From: Desulfobacterales bacterium
Lineage (GTDB): Bacteria > Desulfobacterota > Desulfobacteria > Desulfobacterales > UBA11574
Direction of reading: 5' to 3'
Length of the DNA stretch: 8,223 nucleotides
Assembly: GCA_030601485.1 (NCBI GenBank)
Contig: JAUVTO010000073.1
Span: 1-8,223 of the forward strand
A program made the translations under genes and the position numbers. Numbering within the stretch: position 1 is the first letter of the stretch; the number at the start of each line of letters is the position of its first letter. Of the stretch, positions 1-6,501 are shown in pieces. The notes beneath the pieces are model-generated. The model ran no database searches. It was not told the DNA's origin and saw only the letters and a program-made list of their open reading frames with translations.

Positions 1-818
1 AAATATTCGGTAAGACCTATACTTATGGTTATGGTTACAATTTTATCGGGTTCCGGTAAAAAACTTTCTAATTCCACGGCAGTTTTTATCCTGTTGGCAA
101 CATTTTTTGCCTCTTCACCTTTTGTTTCCGGCAGGATAACCGTAAATTCCTCTCCGCCATATCTGTAAGCGGAATCCATTGTTCTGAGACATGACTTAAT
201 AATCCGGCTAATCCTGACCAGCACTTTATCGCCTTCAAGATGGCCGTATGAATCATTATACATCTTGAAGTTATCAATGTCCAAAAGCAAAAGTGAAAGT
301 GAATGGCCGTAGCGGCTGCACCGGCCAATTTCTACTTCGAGTTGATTATAAAAGTGCCTTAAATTATACAGTTTTGTGAGACCGTCTGTTATTGCGAGTT
401 TCTCCAGTTTGTCGAGTACCCGGGCCCGATTCTTGATTACTTGTCGATTTTGTAACACTTTTTTTAATCTTATCAGCAGTTCTTCGAAACGAAAAGGTTT
501 AAAGATAAGATCGCTGGCACCTTTGTTTATGGCTTCTTCAAAAGAATATTCGCTACTGTAACCTGTCATTACAATGACATCTATATCATGATTTTGTTTC
601 ATAATGTTGGTAAGTTGAAGACCATTCTTACCGGGCAGCATTATGTCGGTTATGGCTACATTCACACGGTTCGATTTTAATAATTCGAGTGCTTCTTCCG
701 CACTGGAAGCCGTTATGGAATTGTATCCCGACCTGGTTATAAATTCGTGCATCGAATCTTTTATGTTATCATCGTCGTCGACGATTAAAACGAGTTCATC
801 CATCTCTTTTTTGACCAT
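1..818 (-). CDS. Response regulator with receiver and GGDEF diguanylate cyclase domains (3' end cut by window edge)
   Basis: Reading the minus strand from the ATG at 818-816 gives 272 uninterrupted codons running off the left edge. Residues 8-125 form a receiver domain: acidic pocket D14-D15, phospho-acceptor D58 in TDIMLPG, T85 in VMTGY, and K107 in FKPF. After a short helical linker (about 125-142), the GGDEF domain opens with ITDGLTKLYN (143-152) and contains LLDIDNFKMYND (178-189). Its catalytic signature is the active variant GGEEF at 221-225. An RxxD inhibitory site (R212, D215) lies five residues before the signature, so product feedback by c-di-GMP is expected. The family condenses two GTP into c-di-GMP in the cytoplasm, here presumably gated by phosphorylation. 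No partner histidine kinase is in the window. The visible part stops inside the GGDEF domain (ITISIGLTEY), so only a short tail or a further domain is missing. An alternative ATG at 803 would remove only five residues; neither start has a strong Shine-Dalgarno sequence. Confidence 0.93.
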   Translation of the reverse strand, partial: MVKKEMDELVLIVDDDDNIKDSMHEFITRSGYNSITASSAEEALELLKSNRVNVAITDIMLPGKNGLQLTNIMKQNHDIDVIVMTGYSSEYSFEEAINKGASDLIFKPFRFEELLIRLKKVLQNRQVIKNRARVLDKLEKLAITDGLTKLYNLRHFYNQLEVEIGRCSRYGHSLSLLLLDIDNFKMYNDSYGHLEGDKVLVRISRIIKSCLRTMDSAYRYGGEEFTVILPETKGEEAKNVANRIKTAVELESFLPEPDKIVTITISIGLTEY

Positions 819-871
819 GGTCTTGTTTTTATATGAATATATTTTCTATAATTATACGTCTGTAAAATTCT

Positions 872-890
872 ATCCCGCCATAAGCGGGAT
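872..890. repeat. Perfect 7-bp inverted repeat (hairpin)
   Basis: ATCCCGC (872-878) and GCGGGAT (884-890) pair perfectly around a five-base loop, CATAA. There is no T-run on either strand, so it is not a convincing intrinsic terminator. It lies about 55-70 bases upstream of the diguanylate cyclase start and could be in that mRNA's leader. It also resembles the small GC-rich dispersed palindromes found in many proteobacterial genomes. Confidence 0.5.
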
Positions 891-988
891 CAAAATCACA
901 AATCTTTCAGCGGCAACCGGTTTATTCCATCATTCCATTAATTGGGGTGAAGCCTCTAAATCCAACTACTGCTTCTTAAATGCCGGGG

Positions 989-1016
989 TTGACATATTTA
1001 ACAACAATTTGATAAA
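989..1016 (+). promoter_or_regulatory. Possible sigma-70 promoter for lepA-leuC
   Basis: A perfect TTGACA (989-994) is followed after 16 bases by GATAAA (1011-1016), which matches four of six positions of the -10 consensus. It would give lepA a leader of about 135-140 nt. The region is AT-rich, so chance matches are common; this is only the best candidate seen in the spacer. Confidence 0.25.
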
Positions 1017-1160
1017 AGGCGTTCTCTTTACTTTAATTTATTAATAATTGCCGGAAGGCTCAGGGTGAAAATCTGTTAATAACTTATTATTATAATTCCA
1101 AAGCAAGATTGTGTCAACAGGCTTTTGGGTGATTGTTCAAAAGAGATATTATAAGCAATA

Positions 1161-2957
1161 ATGAAAAATATACGAAATTTCAGCATTGTAGCACATATTG
1201 ATCACGGCAAATCCACGCTTTCCGATCGCCTGATACAAATGACCAAGGTGGTTATGGACCGGGATTTTAAAGATCAGATATTAGACACCATGGACATTGA
1301 ACGGGAACGCGGTATTACCATAAAAAGCCAGACCTTTTGCCTGCCGTATACATCAAAAAATAATCAGACATATTCCCTGAATCTCATAGATACACCCGGA
1401 CATGTAGATTTTACTTATGAAGTTTCCCGGGCGCTTGCTTCTTGCGAAGGGGCATTGCTTTTGATAGATGCCAGCCAGGGGGTAGAGGCTCAGACCCTGG
1501 CCAACCTTTATCTGGCCCTGGAACATGACCTTGAAATTATACCCGTAATCAATAAAATAGATTTGCCGTCGGCTGATGTTGAGCGGGTAAAAAAACAAAT
1601 AAAAGAAGACTTGGGACTTGATCCGGAAACTGCGATACTTACATCAGCCAAGGAAGGCATAGGCATCGAAGACGTACTTGAGGGTATCGTAAATTATCTG
1701 CCACCTCCCACGGGAGACCCGGATGCGCCCTTTAAAGCTTTGATTTTTGACTCTCACTATGATCCTTTTCAGGGAACCATTGTTCACTTTCGGGTCTTTC
1801 AAGGAAGAGTAAAGCCAAAAGATCTGATTACTTTTATGTCAAATAAGGCCGTTTATAAGGTTGAGGAAGTCGGAATATTTCAGATCAACCGTATACCACA
1901 GAAAGAGATTTCAGCAGGCCAGGTGGGCTATATGATAGCAGGTATAAAGACGGTCAGCGACACCCAATGCGGGGATACCATTACCTTAAAAGACCGCCCC
2001 TGTGAAACACCCATGCCCGGATTCAAGGAAGCGAAACCGGTGGTTTTTTCTTCGATTTACCCGGTTGCCTCCGATGGCTACGGGGAACTGGCTACGGGCC
2101 TGGAAAAACTGCAACTAAACGATGCTTCCCTTATTTATGAAAAAGATACGTCCGTGGCTCTGGGATTTGGGTTCCGCTGCGGCTTTTTAGGGCTACTCCA
2201 TCTTGAGGTTGTTCAGGAACGTCTTGAGCGTGAATACGATCTTTCTTTGATACTTACGGCGCCTTCGGTCAGATACGAGATTGTCATGAATGACGGCTCC
2301 ACATTAACTATCGACAATCCGGCCTTATACCCGGATCCTACAAAGATTGAATGCACAAAAGAGCCGTTTATCCGTGCCTCCATTATAATACCGGATCGGT
2401 ATATGGGGACGGTTATGAAGCTCTGCCTGGATCGAAGAGGGATTAATAAGAATTATCAGTATCTGACCAATAATCGGTTGGAGATGATATTTGAACTTCC
2501 CCTCGCCGAAGTTGTTTATGATTTTTACGACAAGCTTAAGTCTGTTACCCAGGGGTATGGATCTTTTGACTACGAATTGATAGATTTCAGGAAAACCGAC
2601 CTTGTCAAGGTGGATATTCTGATCAACGGGAATCGTGTTGATGCGCTTTCCCAGTTGGTTCATCGGGACAGAGCGGTTGAGCGGGCACGGCGCGCATGTG
2701 AAAAACTGCGGGATGAAATTCCGCGACAGATGTTTAAAATAGCCATCCAGGGGGCTATAGGCGGTAATATTATTGCCCGCAAAACGGTGTCGGCGTTTAG
2801 AAAGGATGTCACGGCAAAATGTTATGGCGGTGACATAACCCGAAAACGCAAGCTTCTTGAAAAACAGAAAAAAGGAAAAAAACGGATGAAGATGGTGGGT
2901 CAGGTAATGATCCCCCAGTCCGCATTTTTATCCGTGCTGAAAACAGACACAGATTGA
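1161..2957 (+). CDS. lepA: Elongation factor 4 (LepA), ribosome back-translocating GTPase
   Basis: The 598-residue length is normal for LepA. This is a translational GTPase that acts on the ribosome and is linked to initiation and biogenesis fidelity and to recovery under ionic stress. All five G motifs are visible: G1 AHIDHGKS (11-18), G2 around RERGITIK (48-55), G3 DTPGH (77-81) with catalytic H81, G4 NKID (131-134), and G5 TSAK (161-164). EF-Tu-like domain II and EF-G-like domains III and V follow. The LepA-specific C-terminal domain ends in the basic stretch KRKLLEKQKKGKKRMK and then VGQVMIPQSAFLSVLK, the family hallmark. The N-terminus MKNIRNFSIVAHIDHGKS matches the usual LepA start, fixing the ATG even though the upstream purine stretch (AAGAGA near 1141) is far away and weak. 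It leads a likely two-gene transcript with the dehydratase gene 21 bases downstream. Confidence 0.98.
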   Translation: MKNIRNFSIVAHIDHGKSTLSDRLIQMTKVVMDRDFKDQILDTMDIERERGITIKSQTFCLPYTSKNNQTYSLNLIDTPGHVDFTYEVSRALASCEGALLLIDASQGVEAQTLANLYLALEHDLEIIPVINKIDLPSADVERVKKQIKEDLGLDPETAILTSAKEGIGIEDVLEGIVNYLPPPTGDPDAPFKALIFDSHYDPFQGTIVHFRVFQGRVKPKDLITFMSNKAVYKVEEVGIFQINRIPQKEISAGQVGYMIAGIKTVSDTQCGDTITLKDRPCETPMPGFKEAKPVVFSSIYPVASDGYGELATGLEKLQLNDASLIYEKDTSVALGFGFRCGFLGLLHLEVVQERLEREYDLSLILTAPSVRYEIVMNDGSTLTIDNPALYPDPTKIECTKEPFIRASIIIPDRYMGTVMKLCLDRRGINKNYQYLTNNRLEMIFELPLAEVVYDFYDKLKSVTQGYGSFDYELIDFRKTDLVKVDILINGNRVDALSQLVHRDRAVERARRACEKLRDEIPRQMFKIAIQGAIGGNIIARKTVSAFRKDVTAKCYGGDITRKRKLLEKQKKGKKRMKMVGQVMIPQSAFLSVLKTDTD

Positions 2958-2978
2958 GACCCTTGAAAAGGTGAACAA

Positions 2979-4265
2979 ATGGGAAAAACCATTGCCGAAA
3001 AAATTTTTGATGCCCACCATGTTGACAGCCCTGCAAAAGATATTCATGTGATCCGACTGGACGCCGTATTCTGTCATGAGATTACAACACCGATGGCAAT
3101 CAATGATTTGGTGAGCCGTAACAAGGACCGTGTTTTTGATACGGATAAAATCAAGGCGGTCATCGATCATGTTACGCCGGCAAAAGACTCAAAGACCGCC
3201 GAGCAGGGTAAAATTCTTAGAGATTGGGCCAGGCGCCACAATATTCTTGATTTTTTTGACATCGGCAGAAACGGGATCTGCCATGTGCTTTTCCCTGAAA
3301 AGGGATTTGTGCGCCCGGGTTTTACGGTGATCATGGGTGATTCTCATACCTGTACCCATGGTGCATTCGGTGCATTTGCTGCCGGAGTCGGGACCACGGA
3401 TCTTGAGGTGGGAATTCTTAAAGGCGTTTGTGCCTTTCACTATCCTTCAACCATTAAAATAAATATCATCGGACGGATGCCTGAAGGTGTCCTGGCCAAG
3501 GATGTGATTCTTTCCGTGATCGGCCGCCTGGGGGTCAACGGCGCCACCAACAAAGTCCTGGAATTTACCGGGCCGATTGTGGATGCCATGACCATGGAAT
3601 CGAGGATGACGCTGTGCAATATGGCTGTTGAAGCCGGTGCAACATCAGGGATCTGCCTTCCTGACATGACAACGGTTGAATATTTATGGGAATTCATTAA
3701 AAATGAATATTCCGATAAAAAAACAGCTCTTGATGATTTTAGCGGGTTCTCTTCTGATTCTGATGCCCGGTATGACCAGGTGATGGAGCATGATGCAAGT
3801 CGCCTGGAACCGCTGGTTACCTTTGGATATAAGCCCGATCAGGTAAAACCGGTCAAGGACATGGGAGCCATAAAGGTGGATCAGGTATATATAGGCTCAT
3901 GCACTAATGGAAGAATCGAAGATCTCAGGGTTGCCGCCCATGAGCTTTCCGGGCAAAAGATCAGCAATTCCGTTCGGGGCATTGTTTCTCCGGCCACACC
4001 AAAGATTTACCGCCAGGCAATGGAGGAAGGGATTCTGAAAATATTTTTGGATGCCGGATTCTGCGTTACAAATCCCACATGCGGTGCCTGTTTGGGCATG
4101 AGCAACGGCGTATTAGCCCAAGGCGAAGTCTGTGCATCCACAACAAACAGAAATTTCAACGGACGCATGGGCAAAGGAGGTATGGTGCACCTTGTAAGTC
4201 CTGCTACAGCGGCAGCTACAGCCATCGCGGGTTACATTGCGAACTCAAGCCTTTTCAAAGGTTGA
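2979..4265 (+). CDS. leuC: 3-isopropylmalate dehydratase large subunit (LeuC / aconitase superfamily)
   Basis: This 428-residue protein has the length and motifs of the compact archaeal/deltaproteobacterial type of isopropylmalate isomerase or homoaconitase large subunit. Three cysteines that would ligate the [4Fe-4S] cluster are present: C308 in YIGSCTNGR, and C368 and C371 in NPTCGACLGM. Substrate-loop motifs GDSHTCTHGAFGAFAAGVGT (from about residue 120) and STTNRNFNGRMG near the C-terminus are typical. The enzyme isomerises 2- to 3-isopropylmalate in leucine synthesis by dehydration and rehydration in the cytoplasm, and needs a small subunit, LeuD. No leuD lies downstream, so it must be encoded elsewhere. 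Paralogues acting on homocitrate, methylmalate or dimethylmalate look very similar, so the substrate is inferred, not read from sequence. A good Shine-Dalgarno AAGGTG (2968-2973) sits five bases before the ATG. The 21-base gap to lepA suggests co-transcription. Confidence 0.9.
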   Translation: MGKTIAEKIFDAHHVDSPAKDIHVIRLDAVFCHEITTPMAINDLVSRNKDRVFDTDKIKAVIDHVTPAKDSKTAEQGKILRDWARRHNILDFFDIGRNGICHVLFPEKGFVRPGFTVIMGDSHTCTHGAFGAFAAGVGTTDLEVGILKGVCAFHYPSTIKINIIGRMPEGVLAKDVILSVIGRLGVNGATNKVLEFTGPIVDAMTMESRMTLCNMAVEAGATSGICLPDMTTVEYLWEFIKNEYSDKKTALDDFSGFSSDSDARYDQVMEHDASRLEPLVTFGYKPDQVKPVKDMGAIKVDQVYIGSCTNGRIEDLRVAAHELSGQKISNSVRGIVSPATPKIYRQAMEEGILKIFLDAGFCVTNPTCGACLGMSNGVLAQGEVCASTTNRNFNGRMGKGGMVHLVSPATAAATAIAGYIANSSLFKG

Positions 4266-4388
4266 CGGTCTCGTAAAAAATCCAACTTCTGCGTTGTGCT
4301 GCATTTCGTAATCATTCAACGTACGAAAAGTACACCTCATGATTACAAAATTTGCACGCCTTGAATTTGAACTTTTTACGAAACCGTC
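4264..4388. repeat. 125-bp palindromic repeat element, MITE-like, starting on the leuC stop codon
   Basis: The outer arms, GACGGTCTCGTAAAAA (from 4264) and TTTTTACGAAACCGTC (ending 4388), pair over about 25 bp with four mismatches. Inner stems GTAATCAT/ATGATTAC (4308-4315 and 4339-4346) and GTAC/GTAC (4321-4324 and 4330-4333, loop GAAAA) share nearly the same centre, around 4326. The whole unit can fold into one long imperfect hairpin. It encodes nothing. Its position on the leuC stop (TGA at 4263-4265) means it could terminate or stabilise the lepA-leuC transcript. From memory, similar sequences are dispersed in Desulfobacterales genomes, but this was not checked. Confidence 0.8.
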
Positions 4389-4910
4389 TAAATCGGACTT
4401 TTTACGAGTTCATCAGAGAGCTGTTCCAAAAATCCACGGAATTTAGAGAAATTCTATAAGCCTCGCAGATTGGCTGTTTAGAGGTACTTAAATAGGCAAC
4501 GTAACAGAACAGTCCTAATTTTACTCAATTTTATGATTTATGGATGCACAATATATGGTAATTTACTTTAAAAATCTACAATATATTCTAATTCAATGAA
4601 ATTATATATAAATTAAGTATAATTTTACTTGACACTAATAAATTATAAGCCAATGATATAATTATTATATATTTCGCCCAAGGATGTTCTTCTAAAATTT
4701 GATCAAATAAGCAAAAGCGCTTTAAAGAAAATTAAAGAATATCTTATAATGAATAAGGCTTCAATAATTTGACTTTAATTCGGTGGTTGCTACTATGGAG
4801 TTCCCCATTAAAATGTGCACATCATGCTCCAACGGGTCATAGCTGCCCTATTGGTAGTCTAAAAAACCATATCCAATAATCCATTCTTAATTTAAATTAG
4901 GAGGTGTGTA
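4266..4910. other. Long non-coding AT-rich spacer upstream of the MORN gene
   Basis: No credible gene lies in this 645-base stretch. It starts with the palindromic repeat and its truncated copy. A small hairpin follows, GAATTT/AAATTC with an AGAG loop (4439-4454). The middle (4540-4680) is extremely AT-rich. Two perfect 10-bp palindromes, TTTGATCAAA (4698-4707) and AAAGCGCTTT (4714-4723), lie only six bases apart and could be operator sites. I could not identify a convincing promoter with correct spacing, although TATAAT occurs at 4618-4623. Confidence 0.6.
4395..4414. repeat. Truncated arm of a second copy of the palindromic element
   Basis: GGACTTTTTACGAGTTCATC lies just after the full element. 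It matches its terminal arm: reversed, it reads GATGAACTCGTAAAAAGTCC against GACGGTCTCGTAAAAAATCC at 4264. Only one end is present, so this looks like the remnant of an adjacent or nested copy. Confidence 0.6.
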
Positions 4911-4921
4911 ATGAAACACCT
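4899..4921 (+). promoter_or_regulatory. Strong Shine-Dalgarno inside a start-codon hairpin
   Basis: AGGAGG (4899-4904) lies six bases before the ATG at 4911, an excellent ribosome binding site. AGGTGT (4902-4907) is perfectly complementary to ACACCT (4916-4921), which is inside codons 2-4. The resulting six-bp stem hides half of the Shine-Dalgarno and places AUG in an eight-base loop. Such a structure could damp or thermally gate initiation; this is inferred from sequence only. Confidence 0.5.
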
Positions 4922-5606
4922 AATATTATCCCTGTTATTTATTATTTCTATTTTTTCAGCAAGTGCCTTTGCCCAATGTACAGAAGGTAATTGTAAGAAT
5001 GGGCAAGGAACTTATAAGTATTCTGATGGCGCTAAATATAACGGCCAATGGAAAAACAGCAGGTTAGATGGGCAAGGAACGCTTACCTATCTTGATGGTA
5101 GTAAATATGTGGGACAATGGAAGAATGATCAGAGGCATGGGCAAGGAACTTATATTTATCCTGACGGCAGTAAATATATAGGACAATTTAAAGATGGTCA
5201 GAAGCATGGGCAAGGAACTTATATTTTTCCTGATGGTAGTAAATATGTGGGGCAATGGAAAAATAGTCAGATGAATGGGCAAGGAACGCTTACTTATTTT
5301 GGTGGTAGTAAATATGTGGGTCAATGGAAGAATAATAGCTACATTAAAAACCTGAAAGGCAATGAGACACATAAGACTTTGCCGAAAAAGATGGCCGAGG
5401 AAAAATCCCAGAAAGCTGAATCTTCCAAATCTTCAAAGGTATCCGAGAAAACCACGAATAAGCGTTATCACACTGTCAGAGCTGGTGAAACACTTTACAG
5501 CATCAGCCGGCGGCACGATTTAACGGTGCAAAAGATCCGTCTGTTGAACAAGCTGAACGATAGCTCTGTAATTCACCCGGGACAGAAACTTTTGTTAACC
5601 CTCTAA
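4911..5606 (+). CDS. Exported MORN-repeat protein with C-terminal LysM domain
   Basis: The 231-residue product starts with a clean Sec signal peptide (hydrophobic core 4-16, probable cleavage after SASAFA at A21). Because Q22 precedes C23, this is not a lipobox. C23 and C28 flank the start of the mature protein and could form a disulfide. Five MORN repeats of exactly 23 residues follow (about 31-145), each with GQGTY/L, (D/G)G(S/A)KY and GQWKN-like cores. A lysine/serine-rich linker spans about 150-184. Residues 186-229 form one LysM domain (YHTVRAGETLYSISRRHDLTVQKI...NPGQ-type ending HPGQKLLL). LysM domains bind N-acetylglucosamine polymers, so the protein probably anchors to peptidoglycan in the periplasm. 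MORN repeats form beta-hairpin scaffolds, often for lipid or protein contacts. Its partner is unknown. It appears to be monocistronic. Confidence 0.9.
   Translation: MKHLILSLLFIISIFSASAFAQCTEGNCKNGQGTYKYSDGAKYNGQWKNSRLDGQGTLTYLDGSKYVGQWKNDQRHGQGTYIYPDGSKYIGQFKDGQKHGQGTYIFPDGSKYVGQWKNSQMNGQGTLTYFGGSKYVGQWKNNSYIKNLKGNETHKTLPKKMAEEKSQKAESSKSSKVSEKTTNKRYHTVRAGETLYSISRRHDLTVQKIRLLNKLNDSSVIHPGQKLLLTL
5001..5345 (+). repeat. Five tandem 69-bp repeats inside the MORN gene
   Basis: The string GGGCAAGGAAC recurs exactly at 5001, 5070, 5139, 5208 and 5277, a strict 69-bp (23-codon) period. The third and fourth units are especially alike at DNA level. Such homogeneity favours slippage or recombination that changes the repeat number in frame. 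Confidence 0.9.
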
Positions 5607-5786
5607 CTTGGCATAAATGTTATAGGCAAGGACCTCCAAAGGTCATAATTTAGAAGGGAGCTTGATAGTGCAACTTAATAAATAAATGGCTTCTCTGGTG
5701 TACGTGCATCTTATTCTTCGGCCATCTGTATTAAATATGCAATAATATGATGTGCACCGAGTTTAATAACGGCATTTAGGGAAGCT

Positions 5787-5814
5787 TTGATATTAAAAAT
5801 GGGGATAGTATATA
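5787..5814 (+). promoter_or_regulatory. Putative sigma-70 promoter of the candidate small RNA
   Basis: TTGATA (5787-5792) and TATATA (5809-5814) are spaced by 16 bases, predicting a transcription start near 5821. The AT-rich context makes this tentative. It gains weight from the strong terminator about 100 bases downstream with no open frame between them. Confidence 0.35.
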
Positions 5815-5820
5815 TCAAGA

Positions 5821-5946
5821 AAATATCCGGGTTCATACGACTCTACACTCAATCAGAGTGATGGCTCATCGAACTGGATGATGCCTTGAAACAAAAGAAG
5901 CTTTCAAGGCGGAAAAAGCAGGATCAGAAATGAACCTGCTTTTTTT
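5821..5946 (+). ncRNA. Candidate structured small RNA of unknown class
   Basis: Four hairpins can be drawn in series: ACTC/GAGT-type stem CACTC-AATCA-GAGTG (5846-5860), TCATC-GAACTG-GATGA (5866-5881) with outer GGC/GCC pairs (5863-5865 with 5883-5885), GCCTTGAAA/TTTCAAGGC with a ten-base loop (5883-5910), and the terminator stem (5913-5944). The GCC at 5883-5885 can pair in either the second or third stem, so two folds are possible. No reading frame of useful length occupies the region, and no gene starts soon after the terminator, which argues against a riboswitch leader. I do not recognise a known family. Boundaries are predicted from the promoter and T-run only. Confidence 0.4.
5913..5946 (+). 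terminator. Strong Rho-independent terminator
   Basis: AAAAAGCAGG (5913-5922) pairs perfectly with CCTGCTTTTT (5935-5944). After an A/A mismatch, TCA/TGA closes a GAAA tetraloop. A run of seven T's ends the structure on the plus strand. The A-run on the 5' side means it could also act weakly in reverse. It is the best terminator in the window and most plausibly ends the candidate small RNA; it could also be a late terminator for read-through from the MORN gene. Confidence 0.8.
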
Positions 5947-6062
5947 ATTCTGAGGATGGCACTTCGTGTTTCAAGTATTTATTCTTATTAAAATACTCTG
6001 CCTCGGATATTAAAAAATTGAAGCACTAAAATTTCAATGTTTCGGTTTGAGATCAAGTACTA

Positions 6063-6190
6063 AATTGGTTTGAAGCAAAGTGCGTATAAAGTCACGGAAC
6101 CTTCAATCCACCAGCCCAGACACCAATATGAGCATATTATGTTTCCTAATAATGTTTCAATTATTTTCTATTAACCACTTCAAACCAGTT
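6063..6190. repeat. Widely spaced 13-bp inverted repeat
   Basis: The 13-base arms at 6063-6075 (ending GGTTTGAAG) and 6178-6190 (starting CTTCAAACC) are complementary with one G-T wobble, bounding a 128-bp unit. Inside it lies another short palindrome, AATATG-AG-CATATT, near 6126. The unit has no coding capacity and could be a decayed miniature element or a folded RNA domain. Confidence 0.4.
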
Positions 6191-6275
6191 GGTCTATCCT
6201 TTTAGACTTTTAAGATTTACCTTTCTCTTAATATTACCCAACATATTGTAAAAACAGTCAAAAAAAGGCGAGATT

Positions 6276-6295
6276 ATTGTCAAATATTGTCAAAT
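6276..6295 (+). promoter_or_regulatory. Tandem 10-bp repeat, candidate activator (UAS) site
   Basis: ATTGTCAAAT occurs twice in immediate succession, one helical turn apart, centred about 120 bp before the start site predicted for the sigma-54 promoter at 6380-6395. A further AGTCAAA lies at 6256-6262. The core TGTCAAA recurs as a palindrome upstream of the SYLF gene, which supports a shared enhancer-binding protein. The regulator itself is not in the window. Confidence 0.4.
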
Positions 6296-6379
6296 ACTTT
6301 TGGGATACAATTCGCCGATATAAGCTAACTGCTTGACATCTATATATTATTCTATTTTTTTAAAACAAAATGTTAAACC

Positions 6380-6395
6380 TTGCACGATTTTTGCT
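6380..6395 (+). promoter_or_regulatory. Sigma-54 (-24/-12) promoter upstream of the 127-residue secreted protein
   Basis: TTGCACGATTTTTGCT matches the RpoN consensus TGGCACG-N4-TTGCW at 11 of 12 defined positions with exact spacing. The only deviation is T for the first G of the -24 GG. The predicted start is near 6406, leaving a leader of about 245 nt before 6651. Confidence 0.5.
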
Positions 6396-6501
6396 TTACA
6401 TTATTTTAATCAATTAAGATTTTTGGGTGCGCGCGTCTTTTCAGCAGAAAATCTTCAAAAGGTTAATTCTTATGAATTAGTGGGGTACTAAAGATGTTTA
6501 G

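Larger units (their letters stand above)
819..1160. other. Divergent spacer between the diguanylate cyclase gene and lepA
   Basis: This 342-base AT-rich spacer separates divergently transcribed genes and must contain both promoters. I see no credible gene: a plus-strand frame that overlaps it lies mostly antisense to the receiver domain. It contains one compact hairpin (872-890) and one -35/-10-like pair directed towards lepA (989-1016). Confidence 0.6.

Noticed and set aside
643..1044. 133-codon plus-strand frame at the left
   Set aside because: Its first part is antisense to the receiver domain of the minus-strand response regulator, and the remainder runs through the divergent spacer; no initiation signal or family match.
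4629..4662. TTGACA and TATAAT upstream of the MORN gene as a sigma-70 promoter
   Set aside because: The two hexamers are 22 bases apart, too far for a normal sigma-70 promoter.
5064..5372. 102-codon minus-strand frame across the MORN repeats
   Set aside because: It is a shadow of the repetitive coding strand; its own repeats simply mirror the 69-bp MORN period.
5631..5644. Hairpin after the MORN stop as a terminator
   Set aside because: Only five base pairs with no following T-run; too weak to call.
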